NCBI GenBank assembly: GCA_007748055.1
Contig: CP036279.1
Span: 6,076,001 to 6,140,000, forward strand
Direction: 5' to 3'
DNA length: 64,000 nt
From: Kolteria novifilia
GTDB taxonomy: Bacteria; Planctomycetota; Planctomycetia; Kolteriales; Kolteriaceae
Shown: piece after piece, positions 1 through 8,866 of the stretch
Numbering within the stretch: the first letter of the stretch is position 1
How the letters are laid out: every line of letters begins with the position of its first letter
Program-made: the position numbers and the translations under genes
Notes under the pieces: generated by a model
Told to the model about the DNA's origin: nothing
Database searches by the model: none
Seen by the model: the letters and a program-made list of their open reading frames with translations, nothing else

Positions 1-206
1 GCCTCGAGCACCAAGTCGGGATACGAGTCGGGTCGGTACTGAGTCACTCGGAAGCAGACGTATTGGTAGGGGTAGTCCTTCCCCTCGACGACTTCGTGCA
101 GAAGTTCCTCGGCACGGGCGAGCTGCGCGCTCTTCTGCTCTCGAGGAGCGAAGCGCACTTGCTGCTCGGTGAATTGCTTCATCGCGGGGTGACGGTACCG
201 ACTCAT
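1..206 (-). CDS. N-terminal part of a probable planctomycete sigma-70 family sigma factor (partial)
   Basis: The minus-strand reading frame starts with ATG at 206 and runs off the window at position 1, giving 68 codons. An AGGAGG lies at 213-218 with a 6-base spacer, so the start is well supported. The visible protein begins MSRYRHPAMKQFTEQQVRF and later has YPYQYVCFRVTQYRPDSYPD. This resembles the N-terminal extension I recall on planctomycete-specific sigma-70 proteins ahead of a helix-turn-helix region. No sigma domain is visible because the rest lies outside the window. The existence of the gene is secure; the function is recall-based inference. Confidence 0.6.
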   Translation of the reverse strand, partial: MSRYRHPAMKQFTEQQVRFAPREQKSAQLARAEELLHEVVEGKDYPYQYVCFRVTQYRPDSYPDLVLE

Positions 207-897
207 GCCATGCCTCCTGGGGCCCGGCGGAAATTGCTCTCCGCATGATTTAACCACGGAGATCACTCTCCGTTTCGTCCGATCAGCAAAAGAGCCCCCC
301 TGCTGACCCGAACGTCGACTTGTTTGCTTTGGGCGGTCTCCCGGCGCCTCAAATTAGGACACCGGAAGGAAACAAAATGTTCTCCCAATCCGCATTCGTC
401 CGGCCGGTCGCTTGCTTGGGTCTGGCGCCGGCCTTCGATCCAGCGCTCCGCTCCGTAGACTACTACGCACGAGCGGGGGCGTTGGTTGACGGGATGAGAG
501 ACGATTTGTTTCGTTTTGCCCTCCCAAGGCGTCGGACAAGAGTCGCACACGGCGCGCCAAAACCTCTCGACCGCGGCAGATTCGGCATTGACTTACCATA
601 AACATAACACGCAAAAGACCTTACGGAGTCTTTAGACAAAAACGTTGCCGTTCTCATTTTCACCAAATTACCAACCGTCAATGCGAACATGACAGTTTGT
701 GAATGGCAAACGGCCAACCTGATCTGTCAAACAATCAGGAAAACGCCCAAAAACCGGTTCGCAAACTCTCCCCCGCACCAGATACGTGAACGCGGGAAAA
801 ATCTTTCATCGCTCTCAACAATTGCCGAATCAAAAAAATGGGACCGATTCGCGAACGTTTTCGCCCCGTTCGGCCGAAAGACGCCCGGAGACTCCGC
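207..897. other. Gene-free spacer, AT-rich between about 600 and 860
   Basis: This 690-base gap separates two divergent genes. Its short ORFs have no ribosome site or recognisable composition. The stretch 600-860 is clearly richer in A/T than the surroundings and should hold promoters for both genes. A small inverted repeat, AAAGAC with GTCTTT, lies at 614-633. I could not choose a convincing promoter pair. Confidence 0.5.
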
Positions 898-1548
898 ATG
901 ACGATGACGATCGTGGTCTTCTTGAAGTACCCCGCCCCTGGGCGTTGCAAGACCCGGCTCGCGGCGAGCATCGGCCCCGAAGCCGCCGCCGAACTCTATC
1001 GTGAGTGGATCGCGCTCGTGCTGGGCCAATTGCAGGAGTTTCGCGGCGAAGGGCGACTCCTTGGGTACTGTGACGGAGCTCCCGTGGAAGACTTCGCTCC
1101 CTGGAAGGACCTCGTCGATGGTTGGTGGGTGCAACCGGAAGGCCCGCTCGATCGCCGCCTCGATGCCGCCTTTCGCCAAGGGCATCACGATTCAGCGAGG
1201 GTCATCGCCCTTGGGAGCGACTGCCTCGACATCGACGCGTCCCTCGTCCGCGCGGGGTTCGACGCGCTGGCGACGCACGATGTCGTCCTGGGCCCGGCAT
1301 TCGACGGGGGCTACTACCTCGTCGGCACCAGCCGCCATCTTCCCGGCCTCTTCGACGACGTCCGTTGGTCGTGCGCCGACACCCTCGCCGACCAGCGCAA
1401 ACGCTGCCAAGACAACGACTGGTCGCACACCCTACTCTCCCCCCGGGGAGACATCGACACCTGGGACGACTGGCGGGCCTACTGCGAGCGACGCGGGATC
1501 GAGCCCGCGCCCTCGTCGTTTCGCGGCTCTCCGCCTCCCTCCCCATAG
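898..1548 (+). CDS. DUF2064/TIGR04282-type glycosyltransferase
   Basis: This 216-residue protein belongs to the small nucleotidyl/glycosyltransferase-like family DUF2064 (TIGR04282). The diagnostic N-terminal motif is KYPAPGRCKTRLA (about residues 9-21). LGSDCLDID sits near residue 105 as the nucleotide-binding acidic loop, and GPAFDGGYYLVG follows near residue 135. The frame opens further upstream at 838, but the family starts directly before the first beta strand (MTMTIVVFLKYP), so I chose the ATG at 898; the ATG at 904 is an alternative. It stands alone. Family members take part in sugar transfer, sometimes in arsenosugar pathways, but no such context is present and the substrate is unknown. 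Confidence 0.85.
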   Translation: MTMTIVVFLKYPAPGRCKTRLAASIGPEAAAELYREWIALVLGQLQEFRGEGRLLGYCDGAPVEDFAPWKDLVDGWWVQPEGPLDRRLDAAFRQGHHDSARVIALGSDCLDIDASLVRAGFDALATHDVVLGPAFDGGYYLVGTSRHLPGLFDDVRWSCADTLADQRKRCQDNDWSHTLLSPRGDIDTWDDWRAYCERRGIEPAPSSFRGSPPPSP

Positions 1549-2044
1549 CCAGGCCTATTGCCCAAAGCGAGCAACGCTCGCCGCGCCTGGCGCCAGCAGC
1601 CCGTCGGTCTATTCGCGGCCGGCTAGCTCGATGAGTCAGGGATTCCTCACTTCTCCTTGGGGAGAGGTCGGCGAGCGAAGCAAGACGGGTGAGCGAGACT
1701 CCGGCTCGGAGAAACAAGGGTGATTCACGAAGACGAATCCCCGCACCTCCCCCCCTCTCCCCCACGGGGAACAATTGGTTACCTCTCCCACCGAGAGTGG
1801 GGAACGCTACCGTGATTCTGGTCAGGCAATGGCCTGACGTACCTGTTAGGTGAACGCTCGGTCGCTGTCAACGATCGGCATGTAGGAACCAATCGTGGGC
1901 AGCGAACGTTGAGAATCCCCAATCACGTCGGCTTTCAACAAACCTGTTGTGATGGGAGAGCACCCTCATTAGACTTGGCGGCGGGGGGTGTGCTAGCGGC
2001 GATTTCACTTCAATTCCGGGTTCGTTGATTCGAGGGGGAAGCCC
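1549..2044. other. Gene-free spacer with repeat remnants
   Basis: I see no gene here. The spacer contains a half-copy of the 165-bp MITE terminal repeat at about 1595-1620 (AGCAGCCCGTCGGTCTATTC) and an 18-bp palindrome at 1821-1838. There are also pyrimidine-rich CTCTCCC runs of the kind common between planctomycete genes. A GAGGGGGA ribosome site for the next gene lies at its end. Confidence 0.5.
1821..1838. repeat. REP-like 18-bp palindrome, copy 1
   Basis: GTCAGGCAATGGCCTGAC forms a 7-bp stem (GTCAGGC/GCCTGAC) with loop AATG. The same 18 bases occur in inverted orientation at 27123-27140. Both copies are intergenic, which fits a repetitive extragenic palindrome. Confidence 0.6.
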
Positions 2045-3016
2045 ATGCGCACATCAGGGGAACTGCGCCCAGGTTCTATCAAGTCCGTCACCACCGGCTT
2101 CACGCTGGTCGAACTCTTAGTCGTCATCGCGATCATTGGCGTCCTCGTTGGTTTGCTGTTGCCCGCGGTCCAGCAGGCACGCGAGTCGGCTCGACGTATG
2201 CAGTGCCAGAACAACTTGAAACAGATCGGCGTCGCGATGCACAACTACGCCGAGAGCCACGGAACTCTTCCGGTCACGTTCCGCGGCCTGCCTCCCGGCG
2301 ACGCATACAACAACGCCAACACCGGCACGAGTTGGATCACCCAACTGCTCCCGTACACGGACAAGCAGGCTCTCTACGATCGGATCGAGTTTGGCGAGTC
2401 GGTCACGACCAACCTCGCGGTCGCCCAGACCATTTTGCCGCAGTGGAATTGTCCCAGCGACAGTGCGAACCCCGGCCGGATGACCGGCCGTGCCAACGCC
2501 CCCTCGGCCACCGAGTTCGGGACGCAGAACTACAAGGCGGTCGCGGGAAGCAACTGGGCCTGGGGCAACTTTCCCGGTCTTTCGGCCCCGAAAGGACGCA
2601 ATGCCGGTCGCACCAACGGCCTCGATGAAGGCAACGGCGTGATTTGCCGCGGTGGCAGCACCCCTCGCGCGATCGTGACGAGGCTTCGCGATGTCACCGA
2701 CGGACTCAAGAACACCTTCTTCGTTGGCGAAGCGGTCCCCGACTGGTGCAATCACACCTGGTGGTTCTGGTTCAACGGCAGCACCGCGACATGCGGCGTC
2801 CCTCTGAACTACCAAGTGGCGAACGGTAGCGGCTTCATGGCCACCAATCGGGGCGATTGGCCGAACAACTACTCGTTCATGAGTCAGCACGTCGGCGGCG
2901 GGCACTTCCTGATGGGCGATGGCGCGGTGAAGTTCATCGGCGACAGCATCGAGATCACCACGTATCGCCATCTCGCCACCATCTCGGGCGAGGAGATCGT
3001 CAGCGAGGCCCTGTAA
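2045..3016 (+). CDS. DUF1559 family pseudopilin-like protein 1
   Basis: This 323-residue protein has a type IV prepilin-like N-terminus. A short leader ends in Gly18, followed by [18 protein letters not shown], with Glu at position +5 of the predicted mature protein. The long hydrophobic helix that follows would anchor or polymerise it. The DUF1559 body ends with the H-x9-DG signature (SQHVGGGHFLMGDG, about residues 280-293). The C-terminus (RHLATISGEEIVSEAL) is the common family ending, unlike the other copies in this region. A purine-rich ribosome site precedes the ATG. A lipoprotein gene starts 32 bases downstream, so the two are probably co-transcribed. The family is expanded in planctomycetes and its function is unproven. 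Confidence 0.93.
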   Translation: MRTSGELRPGSIKSVTTGFTLVELLVVIAIIGVLVGLLLPAVQQARESARRMQCQNNLKQIGVAMHNYAESHGTLPVTFRGLPPGDAYNNANTGTSWITQLLPYTDKQALYDRIEFGESVTTNLAVAQTILPQWNCPSDSANPGRMTGRANAPSATEFGTQNYKAVAGSNWAWGNFPGLSAPKGRNAGRTNGLDEGNGVICRGGSTPRAIVTRLRDVTDGLKNTFFVGEAVPDWCNHTWWFWFNGSTATCGVPLNYQVANGSGFMATNRGDWPNNYSFMSQHVGGGHFLMGDGAVKFIGDSIEITTYRHLATISGEEIVSEAL

Positions 3017-3048
3017 ACCGCTTACCGCATCGACGAGGAGGGGAAACC

Positions 3049-3489
3049 ATGAAGCGTTCAACGTTCGCAAAGACCGTCCCATCGCTCGCGCTGGCGGTCT
3101 TCCTTCAAACGATCTCGGCGGGCTGCTCCTCCGGCAAGGACACGCCCCCGACGTCTCCCGTTTCCGGCCTGATCACGAAGAAAGGTCAGCCGGTCGTCAA
3201 CGCCAACGTCGTCTTCACGCCCGAAGCGGGTCGCCCGGCCTCGGGAAAGACCGATCACGAGGGTCACTTCACGCTCACGACCTTCGCCCCGGGCGACGGA
3301 GCCGTCCCAGGTAACCACGGGGTGGCGATCATCAGTTCGATCCCCGCCGAGAAGGCTCCTCCGGGGATGCAGTTCCCAATGAAGATGGGGACTCCGCTCG
3401 ATCCGCGCTACGCCAACCCGAAGACATCGGGATTGACCGCCAACGTCGCGACGGGAGAGAGCAACCACTTCGAGTTCGCCGTCGACTAG
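3049..3489 (+). CDS. Small lipoprotein with carboxypeptidase-regulatory-like beta domain
   Basis: The protein is 146 residues. Residues 1-26 form a signal peptide ending in ISAGC, a weak lipobox, so it is probably membrane-anchored outside the cytoplasm. From residue 37 the pattern PVSGLITKKGQPVVNANVVF, followed by GRPASGKTDHEGHFTL, is typical of CarboxypepD_reg-like beta sandwiches common in planctomycetes. The ATG at 3049 has GAGGAGGGG just upstream. It directly follows a DUF1559 gene. The lipoprotein at 8366 has the same fold pattern and the same position behind a DUF1559 gene, which suggests a recurring two-gene module. No catalytic residues are visible. Confidence 0.85.
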   Translation: MKRSTFAKTVPSLALAVFLQTISAGCSSGKDTPPTSPVSGLITKKGQPVVNANVVFTPEAGRPASGKTDHEGHFTLTTFAPGDGAVPGNHGVAIISSIPAEKAPPGMQFPMKMGTPLDPRYANPKTSGLTANVATGESNHFEFAVD

Positions 3490-3732
3490 CAAGACCGTCG
3501 TCGAACTCGAAACTGGTTGCGAACACCGCCAACGGCCGATCCGAGGCGCCACCGGAGCGGCACCTTTTTCCCCTCGATTTCCCCCGCTCGCCTTGGCAAG
3601 ATTCGACGATCGTCCGCGAACTCGGTAATAGGGACGACCGTCGCGACGACATGAAAGCGACATCGCGAGGTTCTGACGGCCGCCGCTCCTGGAGCGAACG
3701 GGCGACTCGCGGATGCCGATGGGGGATCAACC

Positions 3733-4563
3733 GTGAGCCATGCCGTGAATGCTCTGCCAGGGTCCTGGGCCGTTCCCAAGGTGTTTCGTGAACGGGTCGG
3801 ACGCGAGGCGGGTCGCCAGCGGGCGATGACCGCCGAGGGCCACTTGCTGCTCATTCTCCATGCACCGCCGCGCGAGGGGGCGTCGGAGCGTCACGGACGC
3901 TTCTTCTGGCGCAAGCCGGAGGGCCAATGGCAGAGCATCGAGATGGGGACAGGCACGCGGGCGCTCGAGAGCCACCTGGCCGAATACAGTCAACTCTTGG
4001 ACGAGCTGGATGACGAGGTGCAACAAGCCACGTCGGCCGAGGACTACTTCAGCGTGATGCGTCACCTCAGGCCTCTGCACCGTGCCGCGGCCCATCAGCG
4101 CACCGCCCTGCAGCAAGCGCGGGAGATAATGCCGACCGATCGCGATCTCATCATTTTCCGAGACGCCGCCGAACAGCTCGAGCACACCGCGACCATGATC
4201 CACGAGGAGGCGAAGTACGGTCTGGACTTCTCGATCGCGCGACAGGCCGAGGAGCAGGCGCGCACCTCCCACCAGATGGCGGTCGCCTCGCACCGACTCA
4301 ACGTCCTGGTCGCCTTCTTCTTTCCGTTAGCGACCGTCAGCGCGATCTTCGGCATGAACCTGACCCACGGCTTCGAGGCCCATCCAACGATCTGGCCGTT
4401 CGCTCTCGTGGTCGTCATCAGCGTTGTCGCGGGTTTCCTGCTCTTGAACCTCGTGAGTCAAGGCCCCAAGACGCTCGCGCCACCTCCGGCCACGCCGATC
4501 ACACACTCCAAGCGTCGCCGTGTCCGGAGCCGTCATCGCCAAGAGATGAGTCGCCCCTCCTAA
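3733..4563 (+). CDS. CorA-like divalent cation transporter
   Basis: This 276-residue protein has a mostly helical cytoplasmic domain (residues 1-190) and two C-terminal membrane helices (about 192-212 and 223-246). Between them is the CorA signature GMN (IFGMNLTHGFE, about residues 202-212). The acidic loop after GMN differs from the classical MPE form, so this is a divergent member and the ion (Mg, Co or Zn) is not predictable. A basic tail (SKRRRVRSRHRQ) ends the protein. The start is GTG at 3733, with only a weak G-rich ribosome site. It stands alone between DUF1559 genes. Confidence 0.85.
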   Translation: MSHAVNALPGSWAVPKVFRERVGREAGRQRAMTAEGHLLLILHAPPREGASERHGRFFWRKPEGQWQSIEMGTGTRALESHLAEYSQLLDELDDEVQQATSAEDYFSVMRHLRPLHRAAAHQRTALQQAREIMPTDRDLIIFRDAAEQLEHTATMIHEEAKYGLDFSIARQAEEQARTSHQMAVASHRLNVLVAFFFPLATVSAIFGMNLTHGFEAHPTIWPFALVVVISVVAGFLLLNLVSQGPKTLAPPPATPITHSKRRRVRSRHRQEMSRPS

Positions 4564-4663
4564 AAAGACTGGCGTTCCACTACGCGAAGCGCTTAGAGTA
4601 CGGGGGGCCTATTCTTCGTACCAACATCTCGACGCGTGCTCGCGCCACCGGTAGGAGTCCGGC

Positions 4664-5692
4664 ATGCTCTCTGTGGGGAACCATCGGCGAGGATTCACCC
4701 TCGTTGAACTCTTAGTCGTCATCGCGATCATTGGGATCCTGGTCGCACTTTTGCTGCCCGCGGTCCAGCAAGCTCGCGAGTCGGCGCGGCGGATGCAGTG
4801 CTCGGCCAACATGAAACAGATCGGCTTGGCGCTACATCAATACCACTCCCAAGTCGGTGTCTTTCCGCCAGGCGGACTCTTCTCCGACGGCACGGAATGC
4901 GAACAATGGGGTTGGGGCGCGTTCTTGCTTCCCTTCATCGACCGCCAGTCGCTCTACGACCAGCTCAACGTCAACGGCATGAGCTTATGCACCTACTTGA
5001 GCAACAGCGGCGGCGGCGCGGCCGGGCGAGCGTTGGCGCAGACTCGCGTCAATCTCTATCGCTGCCCCTCCGACGGCGGCTCGCGCGACACGCTCGAGGG
5101 AACGCCCATCGGTCGCCACTTCAACAATACCGGCGTCCCCGATCCCCCCGGAAACAACTACTACGCGGGAACGACAAACTATCTGGGCGTCTGCGGCACC
5201 TTCGACGTCAACATCTCGAACGACGGCTTCCTGGTACTCACGCGCCCGGGGACGGGCTACGCCACGAGGCGGATCGCGGACATCACCGACGGGACCAGCA
5301 AGACTTTCGCGATCGGCGAACGCTCATGGCGCTGCAACGCCGGCTCCTGGGTGGGAAATCGCCGTCCAAATCAGAATGGCCGGGGCCCCAACGGCGCCGA
5401 CCACACACTGGGACGGTTGAGCCGGGCCCTCAATGACCCGAGCCCCTCCGGCGCCGGCACCGCGCAGAACACCTGCTCGACGGGTTTCGCCAGCGAGCAT
5501 TCCGGCGGAGCCTTCTTCCTCATGGCCGATGGCTCGGTCAACTTCATCAGCGACGGTATCGAGTTCACCTTGCCGAGCGGCTTCAACCAGGGCAATCCCA
5601 ACAGCGTCTCGACGAGCAACGTCAACCAACTCGGAGTCTATCAACGTCTCGGACGCATCGACGACGGAACGGTTCTCGAAACGCCGTTCTGA
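4664..5692 (+). CDS. DUF1559 family pseudopilin-like protein 2 (subfamily A)
   Basis: The protein is 342 residues. The prepilin-like leader ends at Gly10, followed by [14 protein letters not shown]. The body contains the subfamily-specific blocks [32 protein letters not shown] and the H-x9-DG signature [14 protein letters not shown] (about residue 277). The tail continues past the usual family end to [15 protein letters not shown]. The copies at 6072, 7133 and 11083 share these blocks, so this set arose by recent duplication. A MITE-like repeat begins one base after the stop codon. Confidence 0.93.
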   Translation: MLSVGNHRRGFTLVELLVVIAIIGILVALLLPAVQQARESARRMQCSANMKQIGLALHQYHSQVGVFPPGGLFSDGTECEQWGWGAFLLPFIDRQSLYDQLNVNGMSLCTYLSNSGGGAAGRALAQTRVNLYRCPSDGGSRDTLEGTPIGRHFNNTGVPDPPGNNYYAGTTNYLGVCGTFDVNISNDGFLVLTRPGTGYATRRIADITDGTSKTFAIGERSWRCNAGSWVGNRRPNQNGRGPNGADHTLGRLSRALNDPSPSGAGTAQNTCSTGFASEHSGGAFFLMADGSVNFISDGIEFTLPSGFNQGNPNSVSTSNVNQLGVYQRLGRIDDGTVLETPF

Positions 5693-5693
5693 C

Positions 5694-5858
5694 TAGCAGT
5701 CTGTTGATTTAAGCGGGCCAGGGCGAGAAAGGGCCATGTTGGCCAAGATCAAGGAAAAGAAATGGAGGCGAATCGGTAAATTCGTCACGCTTCTTCGACG
5801 CCGAGATTGGTCAGTAGGGCCGTTGGTAGTCGGCATCGATTAGATCAACGGGCTGCTA
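5694..5858 (+). mobile_element. 165-bp MITE-like element, copy A
   Basis: The ends are inverted repeats of about 19 bases: GCAGTCTGTTGATTTAAGC on the left, and on the right a sequence whose complement reads GCAGCCCGTTGATCTAATC. Both are flanked by TA, as expected for Tc1/mariner (IS630)-type target duplication. A second full-length copy of the same 165-bp length, inverted, lies at 51217-51381. There is no coding capacity. It abuts the stop codon of the preceding DUF1559 gene. Confidence 0.75.
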
Positions 5859-6071
5859 GGGTAGCGCGTCGGCGATACGACGAAATCGGTTGGCGAAGAA
5901 AGACCAAAGGCGTTAGAGTGTCCGCGGGCCAAATACTCCATCTCACGCGGACGCTCGCCACTCATCGAATGGGGCGGGAATAGCTGCGGACCATCATCCC
6001 CTTTCGGGGAGTTCAACTCCACCGTCGGCGAGGTCGACGGCACACAAACATCGAGAAGAAGGATCTACTCC

Positions 6072-7082
6072 ATGGTGCGTCAAACACCAAGGCGGGGTTT
6101 CACCCTCGTCGAACTGCTCGTGGTGATCGCCATTATCGGCGTCCTGGTCGCGCTGCTACTTCCGGCGGTTCAGCAGGCACGCGAGTCGGCACGACGGATG
6201 CAGTGTTCCGCCAATCTCCGTCAGATCGGCATCGCGCTGCACAACTACGCCGATCAAACCGGCGTTTTGCCGCCAGGAGGCATGTACTCCACCGATCCCG
6301 GCCGTGAGCAATGGGGCTGGGGAACATTTCTTCTGCCCCAGTTGGACAATCAGTCGCTCTACGATCGCTTGAATGTCGATCGTTGGGAACTCTACGACCT
6401 GCTCTCCGCTTCCGGCGGCGGCGCCACCGGGCGGGCACTCGCCCAAACCAAGATCAACCTCTACCGTTGTCCTTCCGACGGGGGATCGAACGACACCTTG
6501 CAAGGGACTCCCGTCAGTCGACACTTCGGAGGCGACGCGGGGGCGGGCTCGTCGTACTTCACCGGCACTTCCAATTACGTCGGCGTTTGCGGCACGTTCG
6601 TGACGAGCCAGTCCAACGACGGCGCGATGGTCGTCGCCCGCGCCGGCGCCGGTTACTCGCCGAGACGTTTGGCCGACATCATCGATGGGACCAGCAAGAC
6701 GCTGGCGATCGGCGAGCGCTCCTGGCGCTGCAACGCCGGCTCCTGGGTCGGCAATCGCAGCACGCCCGGTTCGGGACCGCGCGGCTCCGACTATACGATC
6801 GGACGGCTCAGTCGCACCCTCAACGATCCGGCTCCATCCGGGGCGGGCACCGATTACAACTCCTGCACGACGGGCTTTTCCAGCGAGCACTCCGGGGGAG
6901 CGTTCTTCCTCCTCGCCGACGGTTCGGTGCGATTCATCAACGAATCGATCGACTACAGCCTGCCTTCGGGTTTCGACCAACTCGACCTGAACAGCGTCAC
7001 CTCCGCCAACGCCAACGAATTGGGAGTCTATCAGCAACTCGGTCGCATCGACGACGGGCGTCCGCTCGGCAACGATTTCTGA
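6072..7082 (+). CDS. DUF1559 family pseudopilin-like protein 3 (subfamily A)
   Basis: The protein is 336 residues, with the leader ending at Gly9 and followed by [18 protein letters not shown]. It is nearly collinear with the copies at 4664 and 7133. Shared blocks include [47 protein letters not shown] (H-x9-DG) and the tail [19 protein letters not shown]. The start is ATG at 6072, after a purine-rich GAAGAAGGA. The next paralogue starts 50 bases downstream, so transcription is probably shared. The role is inferred only from the family. Confidence 0.93.
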   Translation: MVRQTPRRGFTLVELLVVIAIIGVLVALLLPAVQQARESARRMQCSANLRQIGIALHNYADQTGVLPPGGMYSTDPGREQWGWGTFLLPQLDNQSLYDRLNVDRWELYDLLSASGGGATGRALAQTKINLYRCPSDGGSNDTLQGTPVSRHFGGDAGAGSSYFTGTSNYVGVCGTFVTSQSNDGAMVVARAGAGYSPRRLADIIDGTSKTLAIGERSWRCNAGSWVGNRSTPGSGPRGSDYTIGRLSRTLNDPAPSGAGTDYNSCTTGFSSEHSGGAFFLLADGSVRFINESIDYSLPSGFDQLDLNSVTSANANELGVYQQLGRIDDGRPLGNDF

Positions 7083-7132
7083 CCCGATCGTCGGCCCGCC
7101 GCGAAGTCCCAAACGGAGTGAGGAGGACCAAC

Positions 7133-8137
7133 GTGAACGTTCGCAGAGTCGGTTTCACCCTTGTCGAACTCCTGGTCGTGATCGCGATCATCGGCATTCT
7201 CGTCGCGCTGCTCTTGCCGGCGGTGCAGCAAGCTCGCGAAGGGGCCAGGCGTCTCCAGTGCCAGAGCAATCTCCGCCAAATCGGCGTCGCGCTCAACAAC
7301 TACCACGAACAGCACGGCGCCTTTCCTCCCGGCGGCGTCAACGTCAACGTCCATCTACGCGAGGCATGGGGCTGGGGCGCCCTGCTCCTCCCCTACCTCG
7401 ATCAGCACTCCCTCTACGACCAACTCAACGTCAACCAGTGGGAGCTATTCCATCTTCTCAACAACGGGTACGGCGGGGCCGACGGTCGACGGCTGGCACA
7501 AAGGCGGATCAATCTCTTTCGGTGCCCTTCCGACGGCAGCGCCGGCGACACCCTCGAGGGAACGCCCGTCGATCGGCACTTCGACGGCAATGGCGTTCCG
7601 AACCCTCCCGGAGGCAGCTACTACGCGGGAACCTCGAACTACGTCGGGGTCGCGGGCAATTTTCACGTCGACACGGACAACGACGGCGTCCTACAACTTC
7701 GAGGAAGTCGTCGCATCGCCGCGATTCTCGATGGCACCAGCAAGACCTTCGCGGTTGGCGAACGATCTTGGCGCTGCAACGCCGGCTGCTGGATCGGCAA
7801 TCGCAACACCGGCACGAGTCCGGGGAACGCGCGCGGGCCGCGTGGGGCCGACTATACCCAAGGCCGACTGAGCCGACTGCTCAACGATCCGAAGCCGGCC
7901 GGCGCCGGGACCGACTTCAACACGTGTTCGACCGGGTTCTCGAGCGAGCATCCGGGAGGGGGACACTTCCTCATGGTCGATGGATCGGTCCACTTCATCC
8001 AGGACGACATCAACTACAACATCCCGTCGGGAGTCAACGTCGCCGATCCCAGTTCCGTCAACGCCGCCGAGGAGCGGCAACTTGGTGTCTATCAGCGCCT
8101 CGGCCGCATTGACGACGGGCAGACGCTCGACTTTTGA
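7133..8137 (+). CDS. DUF1559 family pseudopilin-like protein 4 (subfamily A)
   Basis: The protein is 334 residues. The frame is open much further upstream, overlapping the previous gene. The GTG at 7133 has AGGAGGA five bases before it and yields the expected short leader MNVRRVG before FTLVELLVV, so I start it there. It has the blocks [25 protein letters not shown] (H-x9-DG) and the tail [19 protein letters not shown]. It is followed, after a 98-bp dispersed repeat, by a lipoprotein gene at 8366. Confidence 0.93.
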   Translation: MNVRRVGFTLVELLVVIAIIGILVALLLPAVQQAREGARRLQCQSNLRQIGVALNNYHEQHGAFPPGGVNVNVHLREAWGWGALLLPYLDQHSLYDQLNVNQWELFHLLNNGYGGADGRRLAQRRINLFRCPSDGSAGDTLEGTPVDRHFDGNGVPNPPGGSYYAGTSNYVGVAGNFHVDTDNDGVLQLRGSRRIAAILDGTSKTFAVGERSWRCNAGCWIGNRNTGTSPGNARGPRGADYTQGRLSRLLNDPKPAGAGTDFNTCSTGFSSEHPGGGHFLMVDGSVHFIQDDINYNIPSGVNVADPSSVNAAEERQLGVYQRLGRIDDGQTLDF

Positions 8138-8203
8138 GACGAAGCCAAGGGGTGGGCGCTCCAGACCGAACGGCGATTTGCTATCATGACCGCCGAGTGC
8201 GTT

Positions 8204-8301
8204 GTCAGATCCAAGAGTTCGGGTGGCATTGGCTGCTGGTCAGCCAGCGAGAAGTGATCGTGGGTTCACAACCCGAAATCTAGCGTTTGACCCAGCACTA
8301 G
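8204..8301 (+). repeat. 98-bp dispersed repeat, copy 1
   Basis: This aligns without gaps to the complement of 51976-52073, with about 13 mismatches by eye. It includes an internal TTCGGGT/ACCCGAA inverted pair (8218-8224 with 8271-8277). It lies between a DUF1559 gene and the downstream lipoprotein gene. The other copy sits in the same position and orientation relative to its own gene pair. Confidence 0.75.
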
Positions 8302-8365
8302 CAAGTCCGCGTGTTTTTTGTTGTTCTGGGTCACTCATGACAGACTCATTGCCAAATGGAAACGA

Positions 8366-8776
8366 ATGATGCCGAAAGCGATTCCATCAGCCCTCGTCCT
8401 TTTCTCACTCACCCTTCTCACAGGATGCGGCGGCGGAGAGAAGCCTGACCTAGGTACCGTCACCGGCACCGTGACCCTTGATGGTGAGCCGCTTTCGAAT
8501 GCCGAGGTCTTTTTCCAGCCCGAACAAGGGCGTCCCTCCGTCGGCCAGACCGACGCGGATGGCGACTATGAATTGCTCTACACCGTCCGCCGCAAGGGGG
8601 CCCAACTCGGCAAGCAGACCGTTCGCATCTCCACCGCGACAATGAAGGAGGACGACGAGGGCAACACGATCGAGATCCCGGAGAAAGTACCGCCTCAGTA
8701 CAACTCGGAAACGACCCTGGTCGTCGAAGTGGTCCCGGGAAGCAACGACTTCGACTTCGATCTGAAGTCGAAGTAG
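8366..8776 (+). CDS. Small lipoprotein with carboxypeptidase-regulatory-like beta domain
   Basis: The protein is about 136 residues. The signal peptide MMPKAIPSALVLFSLTLLTGC ends in a good lipobox (LTGC). It is followed by GTVTGTVTLDGEPLSNAEVFF and GRPSVGQTDADGDYEL, the same beta-sandwich repeat seen in the lipoprotein at 3049. The frame is open from 8318, but the double ATG at 8366/8369 gives a normal signal peptide, so I start there; no strong ribosome site decides between them. It follows DUF1559 copy 4, separated by the 98-bp repeat. Probably an anchored periplasmic protein of unknown role. Confidence 0.8.
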   Translation: MMPKAIPSALVLFSLTLLTGCGGGEKPDLGTVTGTVTLDGEPLSNAEVFFQPEQGRPSVGQTDADGDYELLYTVRRKGAQLGKQTVRISTATMKEDDEGNTIEIPEKVPPQYNSETTLVVEVVPGSNDFDFDLKSK

Positions 8777-8812
8777 CTTCCCCTCTTGCCGCTGGTCGGC
8801 CCCGAAGGACTT

Positions 8813-8841
8813 GGCGGACCACCATCCCTTTAGGGTCCGCC
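8813..8841. terminator. Hairpin between convergent genes
   Basis: GGCGGACC (8813-8820) pairs with GGTCCGCC (8834-8841). It lies between the plus-strand lipoprotein and the minus-strand lipoprotein that converge here. There is no clear U-tract, so it is a possible bidirectional stop only. Confidence 0.4.
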
Positions 8842-8866
8842 TCTTCGTCCTGTTCCGACGCGGTGT

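Noticed and set aside
828-850. Shared AAAATGGGACCGAT sequence near 835 and 28730
   Set aside because: Only about 13-14 bases match and the flanks do not align, so chance similarity is likely.
2117-3082. A 321-codon minus-strand ORF opposite DUF1559 copy 1
   Set aside because: It is antisense to a clear DUF1559 gene; the translation is compositionally typical of a shadow frame.
6311-8137. A 608-residue protein fusing two DUF1559 regions
   Set aside because: The first half is an out-of-frame reading of the previous DUF1559 gene. The GTG at 7133 with AGGAGGA upstream is the real start.
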